Positions 19,602-30,177 of a DNA stretch of 42,895 bases are shown in pieces. The stretch comes from Coriobacteriia bacterium (GTDB taxonomy: Bacteria; Actinomycetota; Coriobacteriia; Anaerosomatales; Kmv31), in assembly GCA_014859305.1 (NCBI GenBank), contig JACUUM010000014.1, positions 1-42,895 of the forward strand, written 5' to 3'. The stretch's first letter is position 1; every line of letters starts with the position of its first letter. A program made the position numbers and the translations under genes. The notes below the pieces were generated by a model, which was not told the DNA's origin, did not search any database, and worked only from the letters and a program-made list of their open reading frames with translations.

Positions 19602-20867
19602 TCACGCCGCGTCGCGGTCGCGCGTCGTGCGAGCACGCTTCCGCAGTGCCGCGCCCGCGCCCGCGGAGGCCAGGACTGCCAGCCCGAGCAGCATGGCCTC
19701 GCCGCCGGTGAAGGGCAGGAACGGCTCGGCCGGCACGAACTCCTCCCGCACCGCGGGCGTCACGGGGACGACCACCCTCACGTCCACGAAGTCGCTCACG
19801 TCCTCCACGGTCACGATGTTGCGGATGATCGTGCCGCCGACCACGTCGTCCTTCACGCGAGCGCGATACATGAGCGTGACGCTCTCGCCCGCGGGCACGT
19901 CGATGGTCCAGACGATCGTCCCGTTCACGACCGCCCCGCCACCGGTGATGCTGCCGGCGACGATGTCGACGAACCTCTCGTCGTAGTCGTCGGTGACGAG
20001 CACGTCCTCGGCGTCTTCTTCACTCGGGCTGGTCACGACGATCGTGTAGTCGGCGGTCTCGCCGGGAGCGGCGATCTCCTTGTTCGCGCTCTTCTCGACC
20101 TCGAGTCCCGGCACGACCTCCGGCGGCGCGACGACGAGCACGCACGCGTCGTCGCTGAAGTGGATGCCCTCGCACGTCGCGGTCGCTACGTTGCAGACCT
20201 CGTAACCGGGGTCGACGTCCTCACCGACCTCGGCGGTGTACGTGAACGTCCGGCACTCCTCGGGGTCGAGGTCGAACGCCGGCCAGTGGATCTCGCCGTT
20301 CGCGTTGAAGCCGCCGTCGCTGATGTTCGAGACCGTCACGGCGTCCTCGTCGAAGTCATCGACCAACTCGACGTCCTCGCAGGTCGTGGTCGACTCGTTG
20401 CAGACCGTGATCGTGTAGTTTATCAGCCCGCCGGGCAGCACCGTCTCGACATCGGCCTCCTTGACGATCGACAGGTCGATCTCGACGACGGGCTCGTCAG
20501 GGCAGAAGCAGAAGATGATGTTGCTGAGGTCGTACCACTTCTCCGAGCCCGGGTTGAACGGCGCGTGCAGACCTTCGTCCTCGAACACGCCGGGGTCGTA
20601 CGTGTAGACGTTCGTGTCCGGGCCGCCCTTGACGTAGACCTTGCACACCCGCCGCTCGGAGCTGAAGTCGAACTCCTGCCCCATCCCGTCGTCGTAGACG
20701 TCGACCGTCACTCCGTCGACCATGTACTGCCGCCCGGTCATGAAGTTGGCCTCGAGCTTGACCCAGTCATCGCAGTCCGGGTCGGTCACCTGGCCCTCCT
20801 CGAGTACCGGCTCGACGAGCGCCGCCGGCATCACCTCGTTGGCGGCCGGCGCCTCCTCGACCCGCAC
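19602..20867 (-). CDS. LPFTG cell-wall anchored surface protein (main frame of a frameshifted gene)
   Basis: The 421-residue open frame lacks a signal peptide, which lies in another frame just upstream. Residues 1-150 are an acidic domain of unknown type with several cysteines (for example DPDCDDW and IIFCFCPDEP). Two DUF11-like beta domains follow (about 150-265, KEADVETVLPGGLINYTITVC; about 270-365, EVEKSANKEIAAPGETADYTI). The C terminus is a full sorting signal: LPFTG at 384-388, a hydrophobic helix, and an Arg-rich tail. GTG at 20867 is only the first in-frame start codon and is unlikely to be the true start; a +1 frame change would join it to the fragment at 20868-21036. The likely role is a sortase-anchored adhesin or surface stalk. 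Confidence 0.8.
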   Translation of the reverse strand: MRVEEAPAANEVMPAALVEPVLEEGQVTDPDCDDWVKLEANFMTGRQYMVDGVTVDVYDDGMGQEFDFSSERRVCKVYVKGGPDTNVYTYDPGVFEDEGLHAPFNPGSEKWYDLSNIIFCFCPDEPVVEIDLSIVKEADVETVLPGGLINYTITVCNESTTTCEDVELVDDFDEDAVTVSNISDGGFNANGEIHWPAFDLDPEECRTFTYTAEVGEDVDPGYEVCNVATATCEGIHFSDDACVLVVAPPEVVPGLEVEKSANKEIAAPGETADYTIVVTSPSEEDAEDVLVTDDYDERFVDIVAGSITGGGAVVNGTIVWTIDVPAGESVTLMYRARVKDDVVGGTIIRNIVTVEDVSDFVDVRVVVPVTPAVREEFVPAEPFLPFTGGEAMLLGLAVLASAGAGAALRKRARTTRDRDAA

Positions 20868-21036
20868 CCGCCTCGGCCTCGGGCGCCGTGGCTTCCGCCG
20901 CCGGTCCCTCCGACGGCACCGCTGCGCCGACGTCGTTGCCGTAGGCCGGCACGATCACGGCCATGAGGAACACGAAGGCGAGCATGGAGGCCATGGCCCG
21001 CCAGTGTGCCCTCCGCTTGTCCACCAGCTTCCTCAC
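20868..21036 (-). pseudogene. Signal-peptide fragment of the LPFTG protein, out of frame
   Basis: GTG at 21036, with GAGGGG nine bases upstream, opens a frame with a basic start (VRKLVDKRRAHWRAM), a hydrophobic core (SMLAFVFLMAVIVPAYG) and an acidic Ala/Pro/Glu stretch up to PEAEAG. The frame then runs on in Gly/Arg-rich nonsense while the adhesin continues in another frame. Removing one G from the GGGTGCGGG run near 20870 would read PEAEAVRVEEAPAAN and join both parts without loss. It is either a real mutation that silences the gene, a sequencing or assembly error, or a programmed shift. Confidence 0.7.
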
Positions 21037-21220
21037 TCTCGACCACCCCTCTTCCTCCGGAGCAGCCACCAGACCTTGGCTGCCTTCTCCCGACAGGCAC
21101 ATCTCCCATGTTTCTCCGACCGGTAACTCTGGAAAATGCCTGCTGGGAAGAGGTGTCAAGGGGATTCCTGGAAGGGAGCCGTCGGATCTCGGCGCGCAGC
21201 GAGAGGGGGCCGGTGTGCCG
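21037..21220 (-). other. Leader region between the two LPFTG genes
   Basis: The gap holds a minus-strand TTGACA (about 21154-21160) without a good -10 box at the usual distance. Two inverted repeats follow: CAGGCA with TGCCTG some 40 bases apart, and GCAGCCA with TGGCTGC just before the ribosome site of the downstream gene. The spacing suggests a structured 5' leader. It does not match the c-di-GMP-I, c-di-GMP-II or ydaO consensus as I know them. No gene is seen. Confidence 0.35.
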
Positions 21221-24200
21221 CTACGCCGCGCGCCTCGCGCGCCGCCGCAGGACCACGCCGAGGGCCGCCGTGGAGGCCAAGGCGAGGCCGAGGAGCACCG
21301 CGTCGCCGCCGGTGAAGGGCAAGGGCGCCGGATCGGGGTTCGGCGTGAAGGGCAGGAACGCCACGACGACGCGCTCGGTCGCGCGGTCGTTGTCGGGGTT
21401 CTCGTCACCGTCCGCCTGCACCACGACCACGTTGTCGACGTTCGTCGTGCCCGAAGGCATGTCGTCGCGGATCCTGACCTCGTAGGTGATGCTGCCGGAT
21501 GCGCCGACGTCGAGCGGTTCGTCGATCTCCCAGACGATCGTCCCGTCGACGACGTCGCCGCCCGCGGCGTCCGTGACGGTCACGTAGCGCTCGTCGAAGT
21601 CGTCGACGATGGTGAAGGCCATGATCCGGGACCCGCCCGTGTTGGTGTAGGTGAGCGTGTAGGTGACGACGGCACCGGCTTCAGCCGTGTCGCGATCCGC
21701 CTCCTTGTCGATCCCGATGTCCACGATGAACGGAGAGAACACGTCCACGAACAGCTCGTCCTCGTCGGAGACCTCGTTGTCCAACTCGTCGAGGCCCTCG
21801 ACCACGACGACGTTGTCCGTCGGGACCTCGAGGACCGCGGACGTGCTGACTTCGACGGTCTGGCCGGGGGCGAGGTCGCCGATGTCATGGACGAAACCGA
21901 GGATCGCATCGACGAGCTGGACGTCGGTCAGGGGGTCGGCGCCGTTGGTCACGGTGAAGGTGTACACCACCGTTGACCCCGTCATCACACCGTCGACCGG
22001 CGCGTCGGAGGTCTTCTCCACCGTGATGGACGGCGAGATCGCCAGAACCTCGGCGCTGTCGGTGTCGGAGTAGAGCCCGCCGATGACGTCGGTCACCTGG
22101 GCCGTGACGGTGTCGACCGTGTCCGCCAGGGGGAAGGTAGAGTACGTGAAGACCGCCGGCAGGTCGGCCGGACCTAAGGCGAACGGGGCCCCGAAGGAGT
22201 GACCGTTGGAGTCCGACAGGACGACCATCAGCGCGCTGTCGCCTGTGTTCTCCACCACGACCATCCACTTGGCCTCGCTGCCCGCGTAGTACGTCTCGCT
22301 GCCGTCGCTGTAGGTCCCGTCAGCGTCGAAGTCGACGTACTTCTTGACCGTGAAGGACGGCGCGATCGCGATCGCTTCGGCCTCGTCGCTCGCGGGCGCG
22401 CACGGCTCCTCGAACTCGTCGTAGGCCTCGGCGACCGCGGTGTTGACCGTGTCGGCCTCCACCGTCGTCGTGTAGGTGACGCCGACGCTCTCGCCCACCG
22501 CGAGGTCCCGCGGACCGAGGCTCATGCCGTTGGAGTCGTCCACGGTGACGCCGAAGAGGTCGGAGTCGCCGGCGTTGCTCACGACGATCTTCCACACCGC
22601 AGCGGCGCCCGCGTAGTAGGTCTCGGAGTCGCCGAACGTCCCGTCGCCGTCGAAGTCCACGGTATGGTCGACCGAGACGGCCGGACGGATGACCACGACG
22701 TCCCAGTCGGCGGTATCGGACTTGGTGTCGCCGAACAGGTCCTGCCCGCTCGCCAGCACGGTGTTGCTGACGATCCCGTCCTGCTCGTCGGGCACCTCGT
22801 ACTGCACGTAGTACGTCCGCGCGGCGCCGGGTGCGAGAACGGGGATGGTGTCTATGATCCCGCCGGGGAAGGTCGCGTCGAACAGCGGGTCGTAGACCAC
22901 GACGTCGGTCAGAGGCGTCGCCCCCGTGTTCGTGACGACGATGGTGTAGGTGATCACATCCCCGACATGCGCCTTGTCCGGCCCGGTCTTGGTGACGTCG
23001 ATGTCGGAGAGCACCTGGACGTTGCCGAAGTCGAGGTCACCGGCCTCGTCCCCGCCGGTGGGGATGACTATGTCGTCCTCGGGCGCCACGGTGTTGTACC
23101 AGCCGGCGGCCTGCGACACGTCCTCGGTCACCCGGTACGTCCCGGGGATCACGTCGACGAACTCGTAGTAGCCGCCGGGACCGGTGGTCGTGACGTCGTA
23201 TACGACGGCACCGGACGGGGTGTCCCGCCACAGGGTGATCTCCCAGCCGCCGAGGCCGGGTTCGACCGCGTCGTCCCACTCCCCGTCCGCGTCCAGGTCC
23301 TCGAACTTGTGACCGCTGACGAGGGACCCGTACTCGCCGGGGTTCGTGAAGTCCTCGGTGAGGGTCTCGTCGATGGTCTCCTCGTACAGGAGCACGTCCT
23401 CTCCTGCGAAGGCGGCCCACCACTGCACGCCGGTGACGTTCGTGCCGTACGGGACCTGTACGCTCCCGGTGTACGGCCCGCTGCCGGACAGCGGGACCGG
23501 GCCCGTCCACGTGCCGCCGTCGCCGATCCGGTACTTCACGTACAGACCTACGTTGCTCACGAGGCTGTCCAGATCGAGCGAGAACGTCTTGGTCACGGCG
23601 TCGACATAGTTGCCCACCTCCGCGGATGCGGCCTGGCCATCGGACACTACGACCGTCAGCGGCAGCACGTACTCGGTGCTCCAGCCCGGCTGCGCGTCCT
23701 CATCCAGGTAGTACGTCCCGTCGGGGAGCGGGTCGATCACGAAGGTGCCGTCGGCCGCTGAGGTGGCGGTGACATCGATGGGGAAGTCCGGATCGGTCCC
23801 CGAGAGATGGAAGACCCATCCTCCCAGTCCCGGCTCCCCGGCGTCGTACGCACCGTCCCTGTCGAGGTCGTTGAACTTGAAGCCGTTCACCGAGCCGGCA
23901 GGCCGCGGCGGGACCGGGATAGGGACCGTCTTGTCCCCGAGACCCGACACGTCCACCCGGTGGTGCATGCTGGCCCCAGGGAAGTAGCCGGAACCGTAGC
24001 GCGGGGGGGTCTGCCCGAGCCAGTACGCCGTCAGGGACAGGTGCGTCCTGAAGTACACGACCGCGTACCGGTTCGCAGGGACGACGATCCCCGCGCCGTT
24101 CAACGTCGTGCGCAGGTACTGCGAGGAGCCGTACGCCCCGGAGGGGTACGGAACGTCCTGCTGGGCAGGAGTGACCGAGGTCAGCCCGGTCGGCCAAGAA

Positions 24201-24784
24201 GGATCATCGGTCCCCGGCGCCGAGGTCTGGTACTTGTACGACCAGTCCTTCGTCTTGTCTGCGCCGAGGGCGTTCTTCGTCGAGTTGTAGTGGTCGGCCG
24301 TGAACGCAAGACTCGTCAACGCGAACGGTGTGGCCGAGCCGGAGTTGTCTATGATCGCGCGGTAGGTGACCCAGTCGCCCTCCGCGTAGTCCTGCCCCAG
24401 ATTCCCTGTCGTCCACTTCGCCTGATCGCTGCGGTATCCCTGGAAGGTGAGCTGCGGGCCGCTCGCTGCAGGAGTCACAGCGGAAGGCGCGACGCTTACG
24501 CTCGTCGACTCGTCGCCCGGCTCGGGTGCCACGTCTTCCTGCGGCCCCACGAGGGGGTCCGGGACGTGCGCTTCCGCCGCGGTCTGCTCCGCCGGCGGCT
24601 CCTGCTCCGGCGCCTCCGCCTCAGGCACCGACGGCGCCGGCGGCACCGTCGCCGTCGTCTCCTCCGAGCCGGCGCTCACGGGCGACGCGCCGCCGACTCC
24701 GGTGAGGGAAGCCGTGAAGGCGACTACGAAGCACGCCGTGAGCAGGCGCGACAAGAGGGTCTTCCTGGACAGTCTCCGCACCAT
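21221..24784 (-). CDS. Large LPFTG cell-wall adhesin with SdrD_B-like and DUF11-like repeats
   Basis: A 1187-residue surface protein. It has a signal peptide (1-39); a Pro/Glu-rich linker (40-95) with two Pro-Pro sites; an N-terminal domain of unknown fold (about 100-285, with YRSDQAKWTTGNLGQDY); two SdrD_B/Cna-B-like domains (from about 298 and 490, each opening with a DLDxDGxxD calcium-type loop); and five DUF11-like beta repeats (from about 593, 701, 812, 918 and 1021). The sorting signal has LPFTG at 1155-1159, then a hydrophobic helix and RRRARR. Two DUF11 repeats start with DFDGDG or DFDADG loops, so several calcium sites are likely. A partial duplicate LPFTP precedes LPFTG by eleven residues. 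ATG at 24784 has GGAGGT upstream. Probably a substrate of the sortase at 17.9 kb. Confidence 0.9.
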   Translation of the reverse strand: MVRRLSRKTLLSRLLTACFVVAFTASLTGVGGASPVSAGSEETTATVPPAPSVPEAEAPEQEPPAEQTAAEAHVPDPLVGPQEDVAPEPGDESTSVSVAPSAVTPAASGPQLTFQGYRSDQAKWTTGNLGQDYAEGDWVTYRAIIDNSGSATPFALTSLAFTADHYNSTKNALGADKTKDWSYKYQTSAPGTDDPSWPTGLTSVTPAQQDVPYPSGAYGSSQYLRTTLNGAGIVVPANRYAVVYFRTHLSLTAYWLGQTPPRYGSGYFPGASMHHRVDVSGLGDKTVPIPVPPRPAGSVNGFKFNDLDRDGAYDAGEPGLGGWVFHLSGTDPDFPIDVTATSAADGTFVIDPLPDGTYYLDEDAQPGWSTEYVLPLTVVVSDGQAASAEVGNYVDAVTKTFSLDLDSLVSNVGLYVKYRIGDGGTWTGPVPLSGSGPYTGSVQVPYGTNVTGVQWWAAFAGEDVLLYEETIDETLTEDFTNPGEYGSLVSGHKFEDLDADGEWDDAVEPGLGGWEITLWRDTPSGAVVYDVTTTGPGGYYEFVDVIPGTYRVTEDVSQAAGWYNTVAPEDDIVIPTGGDEAGDLDFGNVQVLSDIDVTKTGPDKAHVGDVITYTIVVTNTGATPLTDVVVYDPLFDATFPGGIIDTIPVLAPGAARTYYVQYEVPDEQDGIVSNTVLASGQDLFGDTKSDTADWDVVVIRPAVSVDHTVDFDGDGTFGDSETYYAGAAAVWKIVVSNAGDSDLFGVTVDDSNGMSLGPRDLAVGESVGVTYTTTVEADTVNTAVAEAYDEFEEPCAPASDEAEAIAIAPSFTVKKYVDFDADGTYSDGSETYYAGSEAKWMVVVENTGDSALMVVLSDSNGHSFGAPFALGPADLPAVFTYSTFPLADTVDTVTAQVTDVIGGLYSDTDSAEVLAISPSITVEKTSDAPVDGVMTGSTVVYTFTVTNGADPLTDVQLVDAILGFVHDIGDLAPGQTVEVSTSAVLEVPTDNVVVVEGLDELDNEVSDEDELFVDVFSPFIVDIGIDKEADRDTAEAGAVVTYTLTYTNTGGSRIMAFTIVDDFDERYVTVTDAAGGDVVDGTIVWEIDEPLDVGASGSITYEVRIRDDMPSGTTNVDNVVVVQADGDENPDNDRATERVVVAFLPFTPNPDPAPLPFTGGDAVLLGLALASTAALGVVLRRRARRAA

Positions 24785-25096
24785 CCCGCACCTCCCGGTC
24801 CTGGTGACCGTGCGGCAGATGGGCGGCCTCCCCGTACGCGAAGAGACCGGCCCTCCTGCACCGGGCCGGTCTCACCACTGACTCCCCGCGGGCCGACAGG
24901 TGACCGAATTGACCCTGCGGATCGACGTCTCCCGAGAAAAACGCGCTGGTCACGCTCTTAGGTTGGCGCGACGGGTCCGCCCCTGCCAACCCTTCGCGTA
25001 TTGGGATTATCTCCCTGGAAGGAGTGGAAGACCACCCTCGATCGGGATTTCATACCATCGGCGGAGGGACTCATACGATGGTCCGGCGCGCAAGCG
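24785..25096 (-). other. Intergenic leader between lon and the large adhesin
   Basis: This 312-base gap has no gene. On the minus strand it contains, in order, GGTTGGC/GCCAACC (24961-24991) enclosing a smaller GGG/CCC hairpin and followed about 20 bases later by TTTTT, which may terminate lon. Next comes a strong 10-bp hairpin GAGACCGGCC/GGCCGGTCTC (24843-24873) in the adhesin leader, about 60 bases before the start codon. The second hairpin lacks a U tract and may be an attenuator or mRNA stabiliser. No c-di-GMP aptamer core (GCAAAG with a GAAA-capped stem) was found here. Confidence 0.4.
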
Positions 25097-27526
<2,430 letters not shown>

Positions 27527-27604
27527 TCCGTCCCATCCTTTCGGTTCGGCATCCAGGCGGCGCGCCGACGAACCCGACCGGGCTGGCGCGTGAGATAATC
27601 TTGC

Positions 27605-27627
27605 CCGATACTTCGCCATTGTATCGG
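27605..27627. promoter_or_regulatory. Inverted-repeat operator overlapping the lon promoter
   Basis: CCGATAC (27605-27611), a nine-base spacer and GTATCGG (27621-27627) form a perfect 7-bp inverted repeat in the lon upstream region. It overlaps TACAAT on the minus strand (27618-27623), a good -10 box about 92 bases before lon. No convincing -35 box is seen. The spacing resembles that of CIRCE-type operators but the sequence does not. The same repeat is not found before dnaK or hsp20, so the regulator is unknown. Confidence 0.5.
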
Positions 27628-27681
27628 ACGGGCCCTTTGTCCGAAGGGCCGTCGATGACGGACGTCACAGAGGTGCCCTCT

Positions 27682-29715
27682 ATGCCATCCTCGCCGCTCA
27701 GCGGCCCTGTTCGCCAACGGAAGACCTCGGCCGCGGGGCTGGTCGGCGTACTCGCCGCGGCACTGTGCGCGGCGTGGCTCGTCCCGTCCGCGGCCGCGCC
27801 TGCCGCCGCCCAGCGCGATCCGGGCCCGGCGGCTGCCCCGGCAGAGGCCGAGGCGGCGGGGACCGTCCTGGAGCAGAGCGCCCAGTCCCTGCCGGCCGAC
27901 GGCACGCTCGTCCTGTCGGTGAGGAGCAGGATCGAGACGCAGACGCCCTACTACGAGGCACGGTTCCAGGTGCTGCGCCCCGGCGGCGGCTTGATGCTGC
28001 AGAAGACCGAGGTCCGCAACGACCTCCAGCCCGGCGAGTCCGTCGTGCGATTCGAGCGCGAACTCGCCTCCTTGGGGCTGCGGCCGGCCGAGTACCCGGT
28101 CCGCGTGCGAGTGCGCTTCGGGGACTCCTCGGGCAGGACGACCCAACACGTGCTGGAGGATCGGGTCTTCGTGTACGACCCGGAGCGCCGGCCCCTGCCC
28201 GTCGCCGTCGTCGTCCGCCTCGCGGGGGCTCCCGCGCTCGACCCCGAAGGGCGCTTCGTCTCCGATCCGGCGCTCTACACTCGCGAGCGCGACGAGGCTC
28301 TCGACCTCGTGCGCGAAGCCCGCGGGACGGGGGCGCGCTTCAGCCTCGCCGTCCCGCCGCTCCTGCTGAACCAGTGGCGCAGGGCCGCCGACGGGTACCG
28401 CACCGTCGGCCCGGAGGGGGTCCGCGACGTCGCAGCCGGCGAGCCGGTGCCGCTCTCGTACGCGCAAGCCCTCGCGGCGCTGGCCGACCTCGCCTCCCTC
28501 GATCGCGTGGAGCTGCTCGACGTGCCCTACGCCGAGCCCGACCTCGCGGGCCTGGAGGCCGCCGGCGCGCAGAGCGACCTTCAACGGCACTTCGCCAGAG
28601 GGTCCTCGGAGTACCTCGCCTCGCTGGAGCAGACGCCATCGGCCGGCGTGGCCGTGCTCGGCGACCGGTTCACGCCCTGGTCGCTCCCCGCGCTCGCCGA
28701 GAGGGGCATCGCGTACGCGGTGGTCTCCCCCGGTTCGCTCGAGGACGGCGATCCCGACCGGCAGGGCGGAACGCGGGCGGTGAAGGATACCACGACCACC
28801 GCGCTGGTCCTCGACGAGGAGGCGAGCGGGTTCCTCGGGGAGGACCCGCGCGAGGCGCTCGGCGGGCTGTTCGAGCGCTACCTCGCCGAGGAGGGTCCGG
28901 GGTGCGTGATCGCCCTTCTCGAGATCGGCCCCGGCCGGGCGGTGACCGCGCGGGACGCCGTGGGGGCGCTGCGGACCCTGGCCGCGGCGGGATGGCTCGA
29001 GACCGTCACCGCTGCGGAGGCGGCGGCGCAGGTCGGGGGGCCGCCGGTGCGCCTCGCCGAGGCGCGCGAAGGGCACGACGGGCCCGCGGACTACTGGCCG
29101 GAGGTGGCCGAGGCGCGCCGCTGCTCCTCGGCGCTCTCGGCTGCCGCGGGAGAGGACGACCAGGACGCGGAAGCCGCCTGGTACATGACCCTGCTGGCGC
29201 AGAGCGCGGCCTGGGCGGGGCCCGACGGCAGTTGGAGCATGGCGGACCGCGGCAGGGCGTTCGCCGGAGCGGCCGAGCGCAGGGCCCGGTCATTGCTGGA
29301 CTCGATCGGCCTGCAAGCCGAGGACGTGACGCTCTCGGGCCGCGCGGGGGACGTGCCCCTGAACGTCTCGAACCGCGCGCGCCGCCCCATGCGGGTCACG
29401 TTGCGCGTCCGCTCCCCGGAACTGGGCTTCCCGGAGGGGACCGAGCGCGTCGTCGAGCTTCAGCCGGCCGACAACTACCTCACGATGCCGGTGGAGATGC
29501 GATCTGCGCTCTCGGGGGCGCTACACGTCTCCGTCCATGCGGGCGACATGGTGATCGCCGAGAGCGACATCCGGGTGTACGCGTCGTATCTGGACCGCGT
29601 CGCGGTCGTCTCGGCGGTCGTGCTCGTACTGGTCGGGATGCTCGTATTCATAAAGAGGAGGGTCGATCGAGCCGATGCTGATATCATCGGAGACGGCAGG
29701 AAGCCGCAGCAGTAG
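27682..29715 (+). CDS. Exported DUF6049-like protein with C-terminal membrane anchor
   Basis: A protein of about 677 residues. An N-terminal signal segment has a basic RQRK start, the hydrophobic core GLVGVLAAALCAAWLV and AxA sites. A beta domain follows (about 60-165), then an alpha/beta domain (about 170-430) with VELLDVPYAEPDLAGLEAAG, which recalls the PYxDPD motif of actinobacterial DUF6049 proteins, a further beta domain (about 560-640) and a C-terminal transmembrane helix (VVSAVVLVLVGMLVFI) before a basic tail. It is thus membrane-anchored and mostly outside the cell. ATG at 27682 is chosen for AGAGGTG upstream; ATG at 27655 is an alternative. First gene of a plus-strand group. The molecular function is unknown; the family name is from memory of motif patterns. 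Confidence 0.7.
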   Translation: MPSSPLSGPVRQRKTSAAGLVGVLAAALCAAWLVPSAAAPAAAQRDPGPAAAPAEAEAAGTVLEQSAQSLPADGTLVLSVRSRIETQTPYYEARFQVLRPGGGLMLQKTEVRNDLQPGESVVRFERELASLGLRPAEYPVRVRVRFGDSSGRTTQHVLEDRVFVYDPERRPLPVAVVVRLAGAPALDPEGRFVSDPALYTRERDEALDLVREARGTGARFSLAVPPLLLNQWRRAADGYRTVGPEGVRDVAAGEPVPLSYAQALAALADLASLDRVELLDVPYAEPDLAGLEAAGAQSDLQRHFARGSSEYLASLEQTPSAGVAVLGDRFTPWSLPALAERGIAYAVVSPGSLEDGDPDRQGGTRAVKDTTTTALVLDEEASGFLGEDPREALGGLFERYLAEEGPGCVIALLEIGPGRAVTARDAVGALRTLAAAGWLETVTAAEAAAQVGGPPVRLAEAREGHDGPADYWPEVAEARRCSSALSAAAGEDDQDAEAAWYMTLLAQSAAWAGPDGSWSMADRGRAFAGAAERRARSLLDSIGLQAEDVTLSGRAGDVPLNVSNRARRPMRVTLRVRSPELGFPEGTERVVELQPADNYLTMPVEMRSALSGALHVSVHAGDMVIAESDIRVYASYLDRVAVVSAVVLVLVGMLVFIKRRVDRADADIIGDGRKPQQ

Positions 29716-29759
29716 TAGACGACGTCACAGCAGCGTACACAGCAGTAAGAGGTGGCAAG

Positions 29760-30128
29760 ATGAAGAAGTTCCTCGTCGCCGCCCTGGTTTTGCTCATCGT
29801 CGCGACGCTCGTGAACGATGCAGGGCGCTATCTCAGGATGATGTTCCGACTCGATACCGCCACCCAGGAGATCGTGCGCATCGCGGCCGACGCGGCGCCT
29901 TCCGAGCGCGGCAAGAGCCAGCCGGGAGGGCGCGCGGCCGTCCGCGCCGCCCAGGAGCGGGGCCTCGTGGTGTACGGCTACCAGATCGAAGGCAACGAGG
30001 TCCAGGTGTGGACGCAGGCCATGGTCGACGGCACGTGGATCTATGGCCCGTTCCTTGCATGGCAGGCGGGAAAACCGCTGGATACGCCGCTCGAGATCAC
30101 CGACCACAAGGTAGCGTTCGTGCGCTGA
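29760..30128 (+). CDS. Small membrane-anchored protein of unknown function
   Basis: A 122-residue protein with an N-terminal hydrophobic helix (MKKFLVAALVLLIVATLV) that could be an uncleaved anchor or a signal peptide. A compact extracytoplasmic part of about 95 residues follows, including VVYGYQIEGNEVQVWTQAMV and ending with a beta strand. AGAGGTGG precedes the ATG. It lies 44 bases after the DUF6049-like gene and 49 before the PIN-TPR gene, so all three are probably co-transcribed. The short N-terminal helix followed by a small domain recalls pilin-like or TadE-like proteins, but no conserved processing site is seen. Family not recognised. Confidence 0.65.
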   Translation: MKKFLVAALVLLIVATLVNDAGRYLRMMFRLDTATQEIVRIAADAAPSERGKSQPGGRAAVRAAQERGLVVYGYQIEGNEVQVWTQAMVDGTWIYGPFLAWQAGKPLDTPLEITDHKVAFVR

Positions 30129-30177
30129 TCGGCAGTGATCGGGCGGGGCGGCCCGGACAGGAGAGATCGCTGCAGAC

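Noticed and set aside
20860-20880. Phase variation through the GCGGGTGCGGGT tandem repeat
   Set aside because: The unit is six bases, so gain or loss keeps the frame. A single-base change in a G run fits better.
24785-25096. Second c-di-GMP riboswitch before the large adhesin
   Set aside because: I looked for the GAAA-capped P2 stem with GCAAAG and the GGCAGC closing element on both strands and did not find them; only simple hairpins are present.
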